A DNA stretch of 64,000 nucleotides, taken from assembly GCA_964035795.1 (NCBI GenBank), contig OZ038321.1:8201446-8265445 (forward strand), written 5' to 3'. The translations under genes and the position numbers were made by a program. This DNA comes from Pterobdella sp. o SKG-2022. Lineage: Eukaryota > Annelida > Clitellata > Hirudinida > Piscicolidae. Positions 1 through 13,514 of the stretch are shown here, piece after piece (the stretch's first letter is position 1; each line of letters starts with the position of its first letter). The notes below the pieces were generated by a model. The model was given only the letters and a program-made list of their open reading frames with translations. It was not told where the DNA came from and ran no database searches.

Positions 1-3000
1 GGTAAGTTGGTTCTTAGTTGCCTTGTATTAAACTACTCGACAAAACATTTTTTGATTTTTAATTAGTGTTAAGAAATATTCAACGATTTTTAAAACTACA
101 TTTTGTAATTACTTAATTTTATAAATAAATAAATCAAAAAAGAACGGGGTTTTTAAAAATTTAGATATAATTATAGCTTAATTTGGTGAATAAAAGGGGT
201 TTTTTTGAAATTCTTCACAAGTTTGAAATTATTTCACAAGGCTTTTATGTTTTATTAGTTTAATTATTTAAAAACCTTCATGAGTTTTAATTTATTTCAG
301 AATAAAATTTCAAGTTCAGTAGATGGAGAAGAAAATAAGATGAAAAGCTTTGAGATTTTTGACCTCTTCAGCTTCACAACATCTGACATGCTCTGTAGAT
401 GTGCCTTCTCTCATGCCAGGACTGATGACGAAAAAACGTGAGAATTTAGTCGGCAAGCAATTAATTCACAAAAAAAAAATTTGGCATTACTAAGATTTTC
501 AATATACTGCACAACAACTTACCCTCCAAAAAGTTTCTTAGGATTTTGATATGTGGATATTTTTAACGTCAAAAAAACGTCAAATCTGTTCCTAATATAA
601 TTTATAAAATCAATTTGATTATTTTTTAGACTTCCATTTTGAAAAAATATATAATAAAGAACAAGGTGAACGATATTTAAAATATAATGGTAAAACACTT
701 CAAAGAACGGTGCATGGATACATCCAGGCAATCAGAAAACTTTCCCAGTTGTGGGTAGCAAGATCTTTGTAAGACATTCAACTTCCAAATATAAAACTCA
801 AAACCCTGAAGGTTTTCATTATTTTTAGGAAACCGTGGCTGTATGAGGACTGGGTGTTTAGCTTAACATCAAGTGGAAGGGAATGGAGAGAAAACATTAA
901 AGTCGTCAAGAAAGCTACAAAAAATTTTATTTTGGAGCGTAAGGTGAATATTTTGAAGATTTGCATGCTAGTATAGAAAATGGGGCTCCTTATAAGAGAG
1001 CTGTTTGATTTAACTTTTTAGAAACATTTTAATGTATTCTCAGTGATTAGTTTTTTCGAAATTTTTACATGAAAAGATTTTTCAATACATTCATTCAAGG
1101 AAAAAACTATAGTTTTAAATAAGTTGATCTTTATCATTAAACGTTAGCGAGGAAGTTTTTATAGTAGCTATGGTTAAAAAGCAATTCAAACAGACCATAA
1201 GTATGAAAAATGAGTTTTACATTACCAAGTGATGAATATTTACATCATCATTTGATAATTTTAACTAGTCTTACGAAAAACTTCGTTTCTTTTTAAATAA
1301 ATACTTTGTGTTTGTTGACCTTACAATTTGATTTAGGCTATTATAATTTGTATAGAAAGTGAGTTATTAATTATTTTTAAAAATATCTTATTTTCAATGC
1401 TATTGTTTCAATGTTTATTTTTAACTTCAAAAAAATATTTTTTCTGATGTTGTAGAAAAATTAATCTTCGTGCCTCCCCTGTTTTGTCTTCTCCAAGTTC
1501 TTATTGTCTATTCTTTTTAATTTCCTCATGTTTGATATCAAGCATTTGTGTCCACCTGCAGCTACGGGTCATTGAAACCATTCCTTACTGATTTATTTTT
1601 CCTTCTCTCCAGTCTCTCCCATATTGAAAATTTCATTTAAAGGAATGCATTATTTTTTTCAATTATTGTTTCCAGGATCACTGGCTTATCCCAGTCAACT
1701 TTTCTATGGGAGCATTTTTGTGAGTGCTTGCTTATCCCTGAAATTGTGTTTGAGACTTTATTTAATTTTACATCTACTTCATGTTGCTTCATCCGGGTCT
1801 CTAAACTGACTCTTGTCTGTCAGATGTATCTCTTCAAGATTACACAAACATTTCAGTTTGTATATCCCCTCCTGGTCCAATTTATTGTGCTTTGTTTGCA
1901 GTACATATAATGTTTCCTAGTTTGAAACCAAAGGAACAACTATTAGTGGTAAATGATATTGATCTATATGCGGGATAATGGTGTTTCACGCGTAAAACTT
2001 ATCTTTGGATCTATGTCGTTGAAAATATTTTGAACTGTTTCTGTTGTTTCATGTGAAACCTGAATGTGTCGTGTTTTTTAAATTAATTAATAATCTTTTC
2101 AAACTGTCTTTGTTTGAACTGCTTTATAACTATAGTGGCTAAATAAACATTTTCGCCAACGTTATATGATCAGGCTTAACTTATCAAAAATTATACCTCT
2201 TTTTTAAATAAAAGTATCAAAAATATCTCATATTCAATAACGTTGTATCTAAGCTATTTTTGTTGTTAATCTCGATAAAGAAGTTTTTATAGTAAAATAA
2301 TCATGGAGAATCCAATTTTTTTGAAGATAACCAGTGATAAAAGAATGGAATATTATGTCTCCTGTTATATATACTATTTTTAAACTTGAAGTTCAGTCTA
2401 CCCAAATAAATTTATTGAATATATGTTCAAAATTCAAGTTAAAAACTTTTTTTTCTGATTTTTAGAATATTACATATAACTTCATCAAAAGTGTTACAAA
2501 AACTACCAGACCATTGTTTTTTAGTTATTTCAAATATTTCAAAGTTAAAAACTTAAAACTTGATTTAATTCAAAACTTTATGAATTATTTTATTGAAACA
2601 AGAAAAATGAAAAAAGATGTATGGATAAAACCTTTTTGGACATCATCTTAGCTGCAAAGGATAAGGAAGGTAATGGATTAACAGATGAAGCAATACAAAA
2701 CGAAGTTGATGTAATGATGTTTGCAGGTAAAATTCATTTCACTTTTGAAAAGTACACGTTTTTCACTAATTAGTAAATATTTTTCATATTACTGTGAAAT
2801 TTTTGAATTTACCATTGAATATTACTACTAATGTTTCATGAAAAAGTTCGAGTTATCAAAAACTATTTTTTTCAATAAGCGGTTTCTCTCAAAAGCTTAT
2901 TTGACGTACAAAAGCAATAATTCATCACCTAAAAGATATATAAAATTACATAAAAGATTGTAATAACCACTCATATGTACCTCTAAAGGATATGACGCTC

Positions 3001-4340
3001 CTACAAGCGCCCTGTCATGGACAGTCTATGGGTTGGCCACGCACCCTGAGGCTCAATCCAAATGCCAGCAAGAGATTGATGAGCTGCTACAAATGAGAGA
3101 TTCTGAAGAAATAACCCAGTTTGTTTGAAAATTTTGTTTTAAATGTTATTTTCAAAACATTTTTGCGTTTTTTACAGTGTTTTTGTAAAACATTGTGACA
3201 AATAGCCATAACTGATAACAGAGATGATTTGACAAATCTCCCTTACTTGACGATGTGCATAAAAGAATGTATGAGGTTGTTCACAGTGGTACCCTATGTA
3301 GAGAGGGAAGTGGAAGACACACTGGTGGTAGATGGTATCGAAGTACCCAGACATACTGTTGTCCTTGTTTATTTCTTCTGCCTTCATTATAACGAAGAAG
3401 TCTGGGACAAGCCTTTTGTAAGAGTTCATATTTATTTTTAGAAAAAAACATTTCATTTCATAAAAAACTCCCATAAATTTATTAAAATTAATCTTTCAAT
3501 TCATAAATTAAGCCATGAATAGTATCAATAAGTCAACTACTGGGGCATGTACAGCAAAAAATCTTAATGATTATAGTTATGAAGTCAATGATGTATGCTT
3601 TCCAAAGCATATTTATTTTAATTTTTAATTCCCATAGATAACTTTTCACTTTTCAAATTATTTTTGTAGGAGTTCATACCAGAGCGTTTTTTGTCGGAGA
3701 ATATGGAGAAAAAACACCCTTTTGCCTACCTTCCTTTTTCTGGGGGACCGAGGTACATTGTGGAATACAAACCTTTTTTTAAGTCTGTATAAAAATAAAT
3801 GAGTTGAAAACTTTTTTTCAAAGTCCATTTTAATATCTCAATGTTTATTGCAAGTGGTTGCAAGCTTTATATACTCTTCATACAATTTACAGAAATTGTA
3901 CGGGCCAAAATTTCGCTATGAATATTATTAAGATTGTCTTAGCCCGTTTGCTCAAAAAGTAAGCACGTTTTAATTTTGAGAAATTTTCTATGAATCTTTA
4001 GAATAATTTAATTTTTGAACCTACATAAAATTCAATAGAAATAGATTTTACATATATTTAATATTGTCGACTATTATAGAAAACTTTTATAATGCATATT
4101 ACAATAGGAAAATTACAAACGTTTTTATATTCTATGTGAAACAAAAATTGAAGTTGGTTAACGAATTCTTTTAAGTATTATTAGTTGATTGAACATAGTT
4201 TTACTTGAAACATAAACTGCTTCTACTTGTTTTGCAGTTTCACTTTCAAATTAGACCCTGACAACATTCCAAGGCCTTTTGCTGGATTAGTGTTGAGGAG
4301 TGAAAATGGAATGCACCTTTATATTGAAAAGAGAAAATAG
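1..4340 (+). CDS. CYP4-type cytochrome P450, 3' part (5' exons lie left of the window)
   Basis: A heme-thiolate monooxygenase of the CYP4 family, expected on the ER membrane oxidising fatty acids or similar lipids. Exons read as 301-437, 706-768, 829-943, 2603-2726, 2989-3118, 3222-3417, 3670-3752, 3893-3958 and 4238-4340 (TAG); all phases match. The window opens with an exon-final G and donor GTAAGT. Visible: the B'-to-I-helix region, I-helix FAGYDAPTS, K-helix ExxR (ECMR), PERF motif (FIPERF), heme loop FSGGPRNCTG with the axial Cys, and C-terminus HLYIEKRK. The acceptor at 2602 is the weakest junction, with a poor pyrimidine tract. Odd: the position after the I-helix Asp, normally the catalytic Thr, is Ala, and the Glu that can bind heme covalently in CYP4 is Ala. 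The N-terminal anchor is outside the window. The family call is firm; subfamily and substrate are not resolved. Confidence 0.9.
1265..1345. repeat. Short dispersed repeat in a P450 intron
   Basis: A stretch around ACTTTGTGTTTGTTG followed by GATTTAGGCTATT recurs almost unchanged near 35772-35818. Its first part (TTACGAAAAACTTCGT) recurs near 59573-59588, at the 5' end of the LINE there. This suggests a small interspersed fragment of unknown family. Seen by eye only; no boundaries are evident. Confidence 0.35.
1470..1905 (-). mobile_element. GIY-YIG endonuclease relic, probably a Penelope-like retroelement
   Basis: Read on the minus strand, this more GC-rich block translates in broken frames to a GIY-YIG nuclease C-terminus. 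A GIYKL-like start lies near 1850-1869, then Y-I-(stop)-QT (normally YIGQT) followed by RVSLETRMKQHEVDVKLNK, a SKHS..CSHRKVDWDKP segment, an E..RRKN segment, and NDP-LQVDTNAW near 1540-1580. In-frame stops and frame shifts make it a dead copy. It sits in the long P450 intron (944-2602) in opposite orientation to the gene. GIY-YIG domains of this type end Penelope-like element proteins and some related retroelement proteins. The reverse transcriptase part is not visible, so the exact class is inferred. Confidence 0.6.
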
Positions 4341-6370
4341 CATATCCATGCCAATAATAATTGTGTTTATCACTCTGATTAATCATTATAAGATCATCAA
4401 AAATTTCGTGAATTCATTTATTTCAAAGTTATCACCTATGGAAAAGTTTAAAAAAAATATTTTTAAATCTCACGAGATGTTCGGGTTTGTTTTATTTTTA
4501 AGCATTAAATAAGTTTCCACCAAATAATCACAAAGATTCCCATAAATACTTTTCAAAACTTCCATGTACCAATATGGAGTTCAAGAAATTAAAGGTCATC
4601 TTTTGCTAATAAAAGAAGTCATTTCAATCAATCTAAAAATCAGTTACAATAGTAATCATTAGTAAATATTGATTGAATGTGACCAAAACAACTATATCTG
4701 ATAGCTCACGCTTATTAATAAGTTACTCAACTGTAAATTTATAAGTTCAAGCTGGGTTTTATGTTGAGTAAATAGAATTATATTCAACTGTTGCATTAAA
4801 ACAATTTCATTGGTTTTTTCTCTGATCGTTGTAGAAAAACAACTATTCACGGTTTCAAAAGTGAATTAAGACTTTTTCATAAGTGCTATCAAAACCATTC
4901 ATGGAGGACACTGCCATACGTGAGACACTTGAGAGATTATACCGAGTTCTTCAACATAAGTACCTTAACATAAAGCTGTTGTATAAATTTAAATTTGTAT
5001 AAAGTTGTAGAAATTTAGTAAATAATTGAAACATTCAAGATGACTCGCAAGTAGGTTTTAGTTACGAAGGGAGAAATCATGACTAAAAATCCAATAACCT
5101 TTGACGTACATTAAATAAAACTAACTAATTTATTTTTTTAAGCACTGAAAGATCTAACTAAAATTCAGCAAAAATGACACAAATAGTTTGCAAAGACCGA
5201 TACCATACCTAAGGATCTCCACAATAATTTACAACAACCATGCCATCACTTCACACACACCACGTCAAATCACATTAATTTAATTTTCATTTCCCTCTAT
5301 ATTACCAGCGTGAAACCGTTCAAACTTAATATTTCTACGCTATCATTGACACCTATTAATCTATAAGGCTACTGTCAAACTGGAAACAACAGACCAACGT
5401 CTAAACAATGTTGCCACTTTTAAACACTTCACATGAGAAAAGAGGTTATGCAGTTATATCCACAATTTCACTTCTTCACACAGCCTATAAGTACGCATCA
5501 ACCATGTGAGCTAGGTGAACAATAGGGTGGTCCAAACAATTAACTCCTTGACGCATTCAAGGCTAGTGGTAATATTATGACCACATAACATCTAAATTTC
5601 TAAATTTTTGTAGTCTTTATACATAGATAAAGACGATTTTTGCAAATGTTTGAGTTGTTTGCATTTATAATAGGCCGTTTATTTTGAAACTCAGGCCTTC
5701 TTACTATCAGTTGTTTATGCATAAAAGTTTTGTAGAAACATCGCATTTCAATCGAGATCAACAGAATGCTGCAAATATTGCATCGACAATATTGGCGCAA
5801 ATTCTTCAATTCATATATAGAAATAATTTTCTCTCTGAAGCGCTAAGCAGGCAGATGGCACCCAATTTGCAAAAAGTTTTCTTAATCCTCTCTCGTCTGT
5901 TTTCACATTTATTCTATCATTGGTTTCTTTCTTCATTATCAGATCATTCTAATAATATTTCATTTCTATGAAATTAAGTACATTTAAATTATCTATTAGC
6001 AAAAAAAACTTCCTGTTACGGAAATTTCGCCAAAAATAAATTTATTTTTTATAAAAAAAAATAAAAGTTCAAACTGAAATGTTCAAGACAAATGAATGGA
6101 GCACACGTAGAAATTGATTTGTACGTTAGTAATGCATGATCTTATCGTAGATAGTCTACTCCCCTCATTAAACAAACTCGTAAAGTTATTCAGTCGTTTT
6201 AACCTCGGTTTATTTTTCTGTTTTGATAAGTGAAAATTTTTCAAAATTTTTGAAGTTTAAATGGATTTTGAGAAAAAAATATCAATTAACTTCTAAGCTT
6301 TTAGAAATTTTTCTATAAAAAGTTTGAATTAAATAAAAAATGTAGCAAAAGTGAAGTTTATGATTTGTGC
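4341..6370. other. Intergenic, no gene seen
   Basis: AT-rich sequence between the P450 stop and the stop of the first NK1 gene, which are convergent. The only long open frames here (5600-5971, both strands) have no recognisable domain, so I call nothing. For the minus-strand NK1 gene, TTTATT near 6208-6213 would read as AATAAA, a possible polyadenylation signal about 160 bp past the stop. Confidence 0.5.
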
Positions 6371-7485
<1,115 letters not shown>

Positions 7486-7560
7486 TAGAGTTTTTAAATT
7501 TTATTGTAAAATATCAATTAATTCAAAACACCAGTCAATATTTCACAGCTTTTAAATGCA

Positions 7561-7748
7561 TTTATAAGAATGTTGTTCAAAAATTCACATTGAAATTATT
7601 TAACTCTTCTCATCCATCAATTCAAAATTTTTTTAAATAGTTTAAAAAACAATTTGTCTACTCAAAACTCTATATAAACTGGTGTTAAATGTAGATAAAG
7701 TAGTCACAATAAGTGTATATTAAAAAGTCGAGCAACTCATCAGCCAAT
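7561..7748 (-). promoter_or_regulatory. Candidate NK1-A promoter (TATA and CCAAT elements)
   Basis: On the minus strand TATAAA is read at 7566-7561, 76 bp before the ATG at 7485. ATTGGCTGATG is read at 7748-7738, 253 bp before the ATG, and resembles an inverted CCAAT (NF-Y) site. The same 11 bases occur upstream of the open frame at 27452. TATA-like strings are common in DNA this AT-rich, so the shared CCAAT block is the better evidence. Confidence 0.35.
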
Positions 7749-7751
7749 CAG

Positions 7752-10700
7752 CGTTGACCTTTATTCTGTGTAGAGTCATCTAACTGCGATCATTGGTTGT
7801 TTGATTCCAGATATATACCTACTTAATTTATTGTGTAATCTAGCGCCTATGTTTTTATCGTTTAAAAAACACTATTTGAAAATTGGTCTTATTTATTAGT
7901 TTTTATTTTAATATAAAATGATTTTCATAATTTTTCTCATAAGTTACTATAGTAATTGAAACTGACTGACATTTAAAAAAACTACTCTCCAAAAACTGTT
8001 TTTTTTTATATTATCTCAAATATAAATAAATATTGAAAACTTCTAGGTACTTAAAATCTTAAAGATGAATAAAGATTAAATCAGTTGAAGTGAAATCCCG
8101 ATTGGTCAAGGGAGACTATTGTGTCAATTAAGAATGCTTCTTGCAAGATTTCTATCTTCCTATTGGAATTTGTCTTATGTCATAAATATCGAATCATTAC
8201 TTTAAAAATATCTCTATAAAAATAATTTAATTTTTCAGATGTAATCGAGCTTTATTGAATAGAGCCTTAATACATCTGATTATTTAGAATTGCCAACATT
8301 ATAAAACCTCAAGTCAAGTATAATATTCTAATAAGTTGAATAATTAGTGTTGCAAAACAGATTTTCCGAAGTATTGTTTCCAATCATACAGTTTTTGAAC
8401 ATATATTTTTTAAGACATGTATTTTTCAAGCATATAGCATGAACTTAGCTCAGATGCACGACCACATGGCTGCAATTTGTGTTCATGATTATTACATGGC
8501 ACTCTTGAGCCTACACCATGTCACACTTGAAAGTTTCAAATGCGTTTAATTGCTTCATTTTCCGAAATGATTTACTCAAGAATTAAAAGTTATCTTAATT
8601 TTTTCTTTTTTTTTCGCTTTTTAGAGATCTCTTAGGTGTATTTTTTTATGTTCAAAATTTTAGTTTTTTAGTTTATTTTTTATAATTTTCAGCTAGTTAC
8701 AGGAGGCATATTAAACGATTATCTGTCACATCTTGCATCCATGCATAGTCTCTGCTACCAATACACTATCTTTTTCTACGCATCAACTAATAGCGTCAAG
8801 ATAATCCAGATAAGCCCAGTAATTGAGAGCTAGTGATTTACTCGAAACATCGATTCAGTATACAATCTAGTTTATATAAAATTATACAAGTGAAATTTGA
8901 ACACAATCAATATGCCCTGCTTCATAAAAACTTTAATTGGCTGCTTTACATGGAAAAGTTTTAAAATTAAGTTTGATTGTCATTTTGTGAGTTTGAATTT
9001 ATAAATACCTTCTTGTATTTGAATTGATGGAAAAAATTTTTTAATACAAAAAATTTTGGTAAATAAAAGTTTATTTTTGTTGTTGTTTTTGAATGATTTC
9101 CCTAATACCATAGTTCTCTGTATCTTTCTAAAATCCCCTTGCGTATTGTGCAACATTTAACTCAAAGCTTTCTGTAATTCTTCTCAAAATTTTATTCAAA
9201 TATTTTTTTGAAAAAATATCAACTTGCTCCAAAAGTAACATCAAGTGAAATTTGCTAATAGAGTTATCCGTTTCGTCATGATTGAGTGCAATCAGTGATA
9301 CGATAACAACAAAAAACGAACCTAAAAAACTACCAGTTTTAAAGCATTATTTTAGTTAATTGGTTATTTTGGATAAACGTGAAAACTTTGATAAATCTTA
9401 ACAAATCAAGTGGCTGAATCCCAGATGTAAAGAGCGGCATTACAATTACTTAAGTCAACGGTGCAATAAATTGTTTAAAAACTCTGAAGAGATCTTGTGA
9501 ATCATATAGCCGCCAATAAATAGAGGTATCACTCATTTACTTTTGTAGTTTTTCAAGTTATTTCTGAAACTTTTAAAAAATGGTTTTTTGAACAATTTTT
9601 TTAAAATATTTAAAAATGCTTTGAAGAGAAATTCAATTTTAGACAAGATTTTGTTAGAATAATTGTGTGAGAAAAGTTATAATTTTTTAAAAATATTATG
9701 AAAAATTTGTAACATTTTTTGGATTTTAAAATGATTGATGCTGGAATATTCAATGTTTTTGACTTATTTAACAAAAACCTATTGAGAAACTAAATAGAAA
9801 ATTCATTCAGCGTGCTAATGGTGAATATGAACAAAACCTTGAGGCATCTGAGCAAAATTAATAAATGATGGGAAAAAATGAAAAAAGTAGAAATTTTTCG
9901 GCAATTATCAACAGTCGTAACCAATAAATTTCTATTTGAGTGGCTTATGCCGGCTTTAGGCCATCAAGACACAAATTCTAGTGAATAGCTTTCAATTGTA
10001 ATTAGAATTCTGTACTATAATACCGCAAATACAGCGATTACGTTCTTCGTGTGTGGTGTGATGAAGTGACTGGTAATAACAAATTAGGTTTTCTCTGAAT
10101 ATTATACAATAAAGACGCTTCACAGTTTCTTTTCCTTCAAATACATTTCTAGATTTTTAAATGTTTCACTAAAAGTAAGTCAGAGGTAATCATGAAAAGT
10201 ATTATAAACTTGGTTTTTTAAAGTTATCGTATGTTATTTTGTAAACTTGAATTTTACCAGTAAACTTCAAATTATGAGGATTTATAAGAACAAGTAGAAA
10301 AAAATTATTATTTAGCTAAAATTTTCAACAAGTAAAACCTTGTCATATTTCAATAGCAAAGTTGTAGAGAAAAGTAGAGAATTTATTATGAATTTGAATA
10401 TAGCGGCATGAGCTCGCGTAATTTCAAGGAAATATTTCGACAAAAAGTTCAGTGCTCATCACGATTCATTCATTGCCGCAGCATCCAACCCCTTATCTTG
10501 CAATTATAATCCTTTGTTGAACCTTAATAATTCTTTTCAGATTTAATCAAGGTAGTTCAACTGACTTCAAAACTTTGCAACAGGAAATATTTAAAATCTT
10601 CTCGATATTTAACAGTGGCCCAATGAGGCATTTTTAACTTTGAACATTCTGATCCTTTTGAATTTCTTTCATTTATTTAACTAACACATGAAATGTTGAA

Positions 10701-11760
10701 ATCTCATTTCAAAGTTCTATTGTGTTTTCAGTTCTCATGAAACACTTTCCATAGTAAATTGAAGTTCTCATACCGCAACAACTTTCCTGCCTCCTCTTTT
10801 ATACAGTCAACAATCGTTTTCTTTTAAACTTGAGTGTTTCAAAATAACTCTAAGTTCAAAATAACTCTAATAAGCTATTTGTTTGGTTTTAATTAAAAAC
10901 AAACGGTTAAAACAATCTTCAAGAGGTACATAGTAATGATTGGGACGACAATAAGCTTATTTCTCAGAAATAAGATCTGTCCTAATCCCCTCATCACAAC
11001 GAGTAAAAGACGATTTAATGAGAATTATATTTCATTATTCAATTCACATGATTTTTTAATTTTTCATCGATGTATGTCATATCGTATATTTTGAATATAA
11101 GTCGGATTTAATTGGAGATTAGCAGAAAAGCAATGGTGAGGTCTACAAGATTGTATCACAAGCCAACGACTATCGAGAGACTCCAATTAAATCCACACAA
11201 GTTTGCAGCAGTTTATACTTTCTAGTTTCTTGAACCTTTTCCTTTTCCTCACCATCTGCTCTCACATTGAAACATTAAATATATTATGTAGCCGATCAAG
11301 TGCTCCATTGAAGATGATGCTTTTTGATCAAATGTTTTTGAGAAATTAAAAGTTAATGAAACATTGAAAACGTATGAATTTATCCTAAACGCTTAGGCAA
11401 TACTAATCACTGTAACATCCCAATGAAGCATGGCCATAATGGAGACAACTTCAAAAGCTCGAAACACACGAAGTATTTTGTTGTGATATATTTAGAAAAG
11501 TAAATGCTGTTAACGCCGAAAATTTTAAAAGTTCCGTGTGCATCCTCTTTGTTGATTTGTAACAAAGGCTTTTTATATATAATGTTTTGAAGGCAGGAGC
11601 AACAGAAAAAACAAAAAAATATGGAGTATTGACTTATGGTCTTCATATTGTCTAATTGAATAGCAAGAAAAGAGCCCTTCAGTGAAACTAAACTTTTCGA
11701 TATTCTAAAGCTTCGCTGTGATTTGTATTTGATTTTGTGGTAAAATAATAAAAAAGTTAT
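7752..11760. other. Intergenic, no gene seen
   Basis: About 4 kb of AT-rich sequence upstream of NK1-A with no supported coding exon, RNA gene or repeat array. It could hold enhancers for the NK1 genes, but nothing in it stands out by eye. Confidence 0.45.
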
Positions 11761-12119
11761 AAATATTTAATATGAGTTTGGCTGCATTCAAACGGTGGCT
11801 CTGAAGAGCTTAAGATGGTTCTGAAGAGATAAGAGGCACACCAGGGAGTGGCAGGTCAACCAAAGGAAGGAGGCCATCACCAAACTCTTTGAAGTTTTAC
11901 ATGAAAGCATGTGTGTGTTACGATGCAAATAATGGTGCCACTGAATCATGTTTGAGTTGATGAACTAATGTGGTTAGCTAACATATGTAGTTATTTGGGG
12001 GGCTAACTGGAGTTGATAGAAGAGGCTAATAATATAAATTGAATGTCAAAATTTTCATCTGACCCAATGATTGATAAATGAGTGGGAAAGATTAAAAAAG
12101 TGAATGAAAAATAGGATGA

Positions 12120-12615
<496 letters not shown>

Positions 12616-12619
12616 CTAA

Positions 12620-13000
12620 ACATTGTTGACACCTGGAAAACAGAAGCTCGCAACAGAAACGATTGGCGCAAAAATATCAAATCGCTATCGCAAAAAAACA
12701 AATAAAGAAGCTGAAAGAAACGAGCAATCAAAAAAAGATTTGAAAAAAAATTTTTTTGATGTTCACTCCAAAAGCTCTCCATTCCAATGCCAGCATCCAG
12801 GTTGCAACAAAATAGCGGTCAACAAGGCAGGTCTGACAAACCACATTCGCCAAGTCCACAAAGCACCATCATTACAACATTGCCCGAATTGCAATAACGT
12901 TTTCAAAAAACGAGGACTTCATAACCACGTGAAGAAATGTTCCAGAAATCAATCTTCAGTGCACCTACTGTCAAGTGGATAACGCACTTCCAAGTTCCAA
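12620..13000 (+). mobile_element. LINE ORF2 C-terminus with zinc fingers
   Basis: Directly after the TG tract one frame reads DTWKTEARNRNDWRKNIKSL, typical of the end of LINE polyproteins. After a frame change there are two zinc knuckles: C-x4-C-x12-H-x4-H (FQCQHPGCNK to HIRQVH) and C-x2-C...H-x3-C (HCPNCNN to HNHVKKC). C-terminal fingers of this kind are known in several invertebrate non-LTR retrotransposons. The ATG at 12623 is not a real start and the reverse transcriptase is missing, so this is a truncated tail. A 20-bp GT run (13001-13020) follows immediately, perhaps the native microsatellite tail. A host zinc-finger exon is possible but less likely, given the upstream WR-type motif. 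Confidence 0.6.
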
Positions 13001-13020
13001 GTGTGTGTGTGTGTGTGTGT
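13001..13020. repeat. (GT)10 microsatellite
   Basis: Ten perfect GT units directly after the zinc-finger LINE tail. The segment between the two GT tracts is only about 385 bp. Confidence 0.95.
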
Positions 13021-13514
13021 TTCATTTTTTATGAGTTAATTCAATAAAATATTTTTAATAAATTCTTTTCTATTTCATGATTATTGCAAACTCATATTAA
13101 TTTTTATTTTATATCCATGAAAACTCATTTGTTTTCTAACCATTGAATGGTCTCTTCAATTTTTATTAGCAACTGCATAAACAATTATGACAACTGTTAG
13201 CACAATTAAATATCTTTTTATATTTCTATTCAACCTTGAGCTTAATAAATAACTGTCGGTTTTACAACGTTATAGTTTTTCAATTTTTGTAAAAGATATT
13301 CTATATTTAATACTTTATAGAGAGTCTTTTGAATTTAGAAAGAACTCGCTTCTTTAGGAATTTTTCTTAAGGATTTAAACAGTTAATATATATTTTTTAA
13401 TTTTGTAATAATTAGATTTTCATAATGATTAGCTAACCTAAAAACTCTAAAAACCTAAAAAGTGAATGCCACTGTAGATCAAACTTATTATTGTTTTGAG
13501 AATCATAAAATATA

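Noticed and set aside
519..966. Minus-strand frames over the P450 exons
   Set aside because: They overlap clear P450 exons on the plus strand and have no domain.
3111..3125. Non-canonical donor in the P450 gene
   Set aside because: At first exon 5 seemed to end without GT, but splitting the Gln codon at 3118 gives a normal GT donor in the right phase.
5600..5971. Frames on both strands, 69 and 95 codons
   Set aside because: No recognisable family, no splice partners, and both strands open at once, as expected by chance in this composition.
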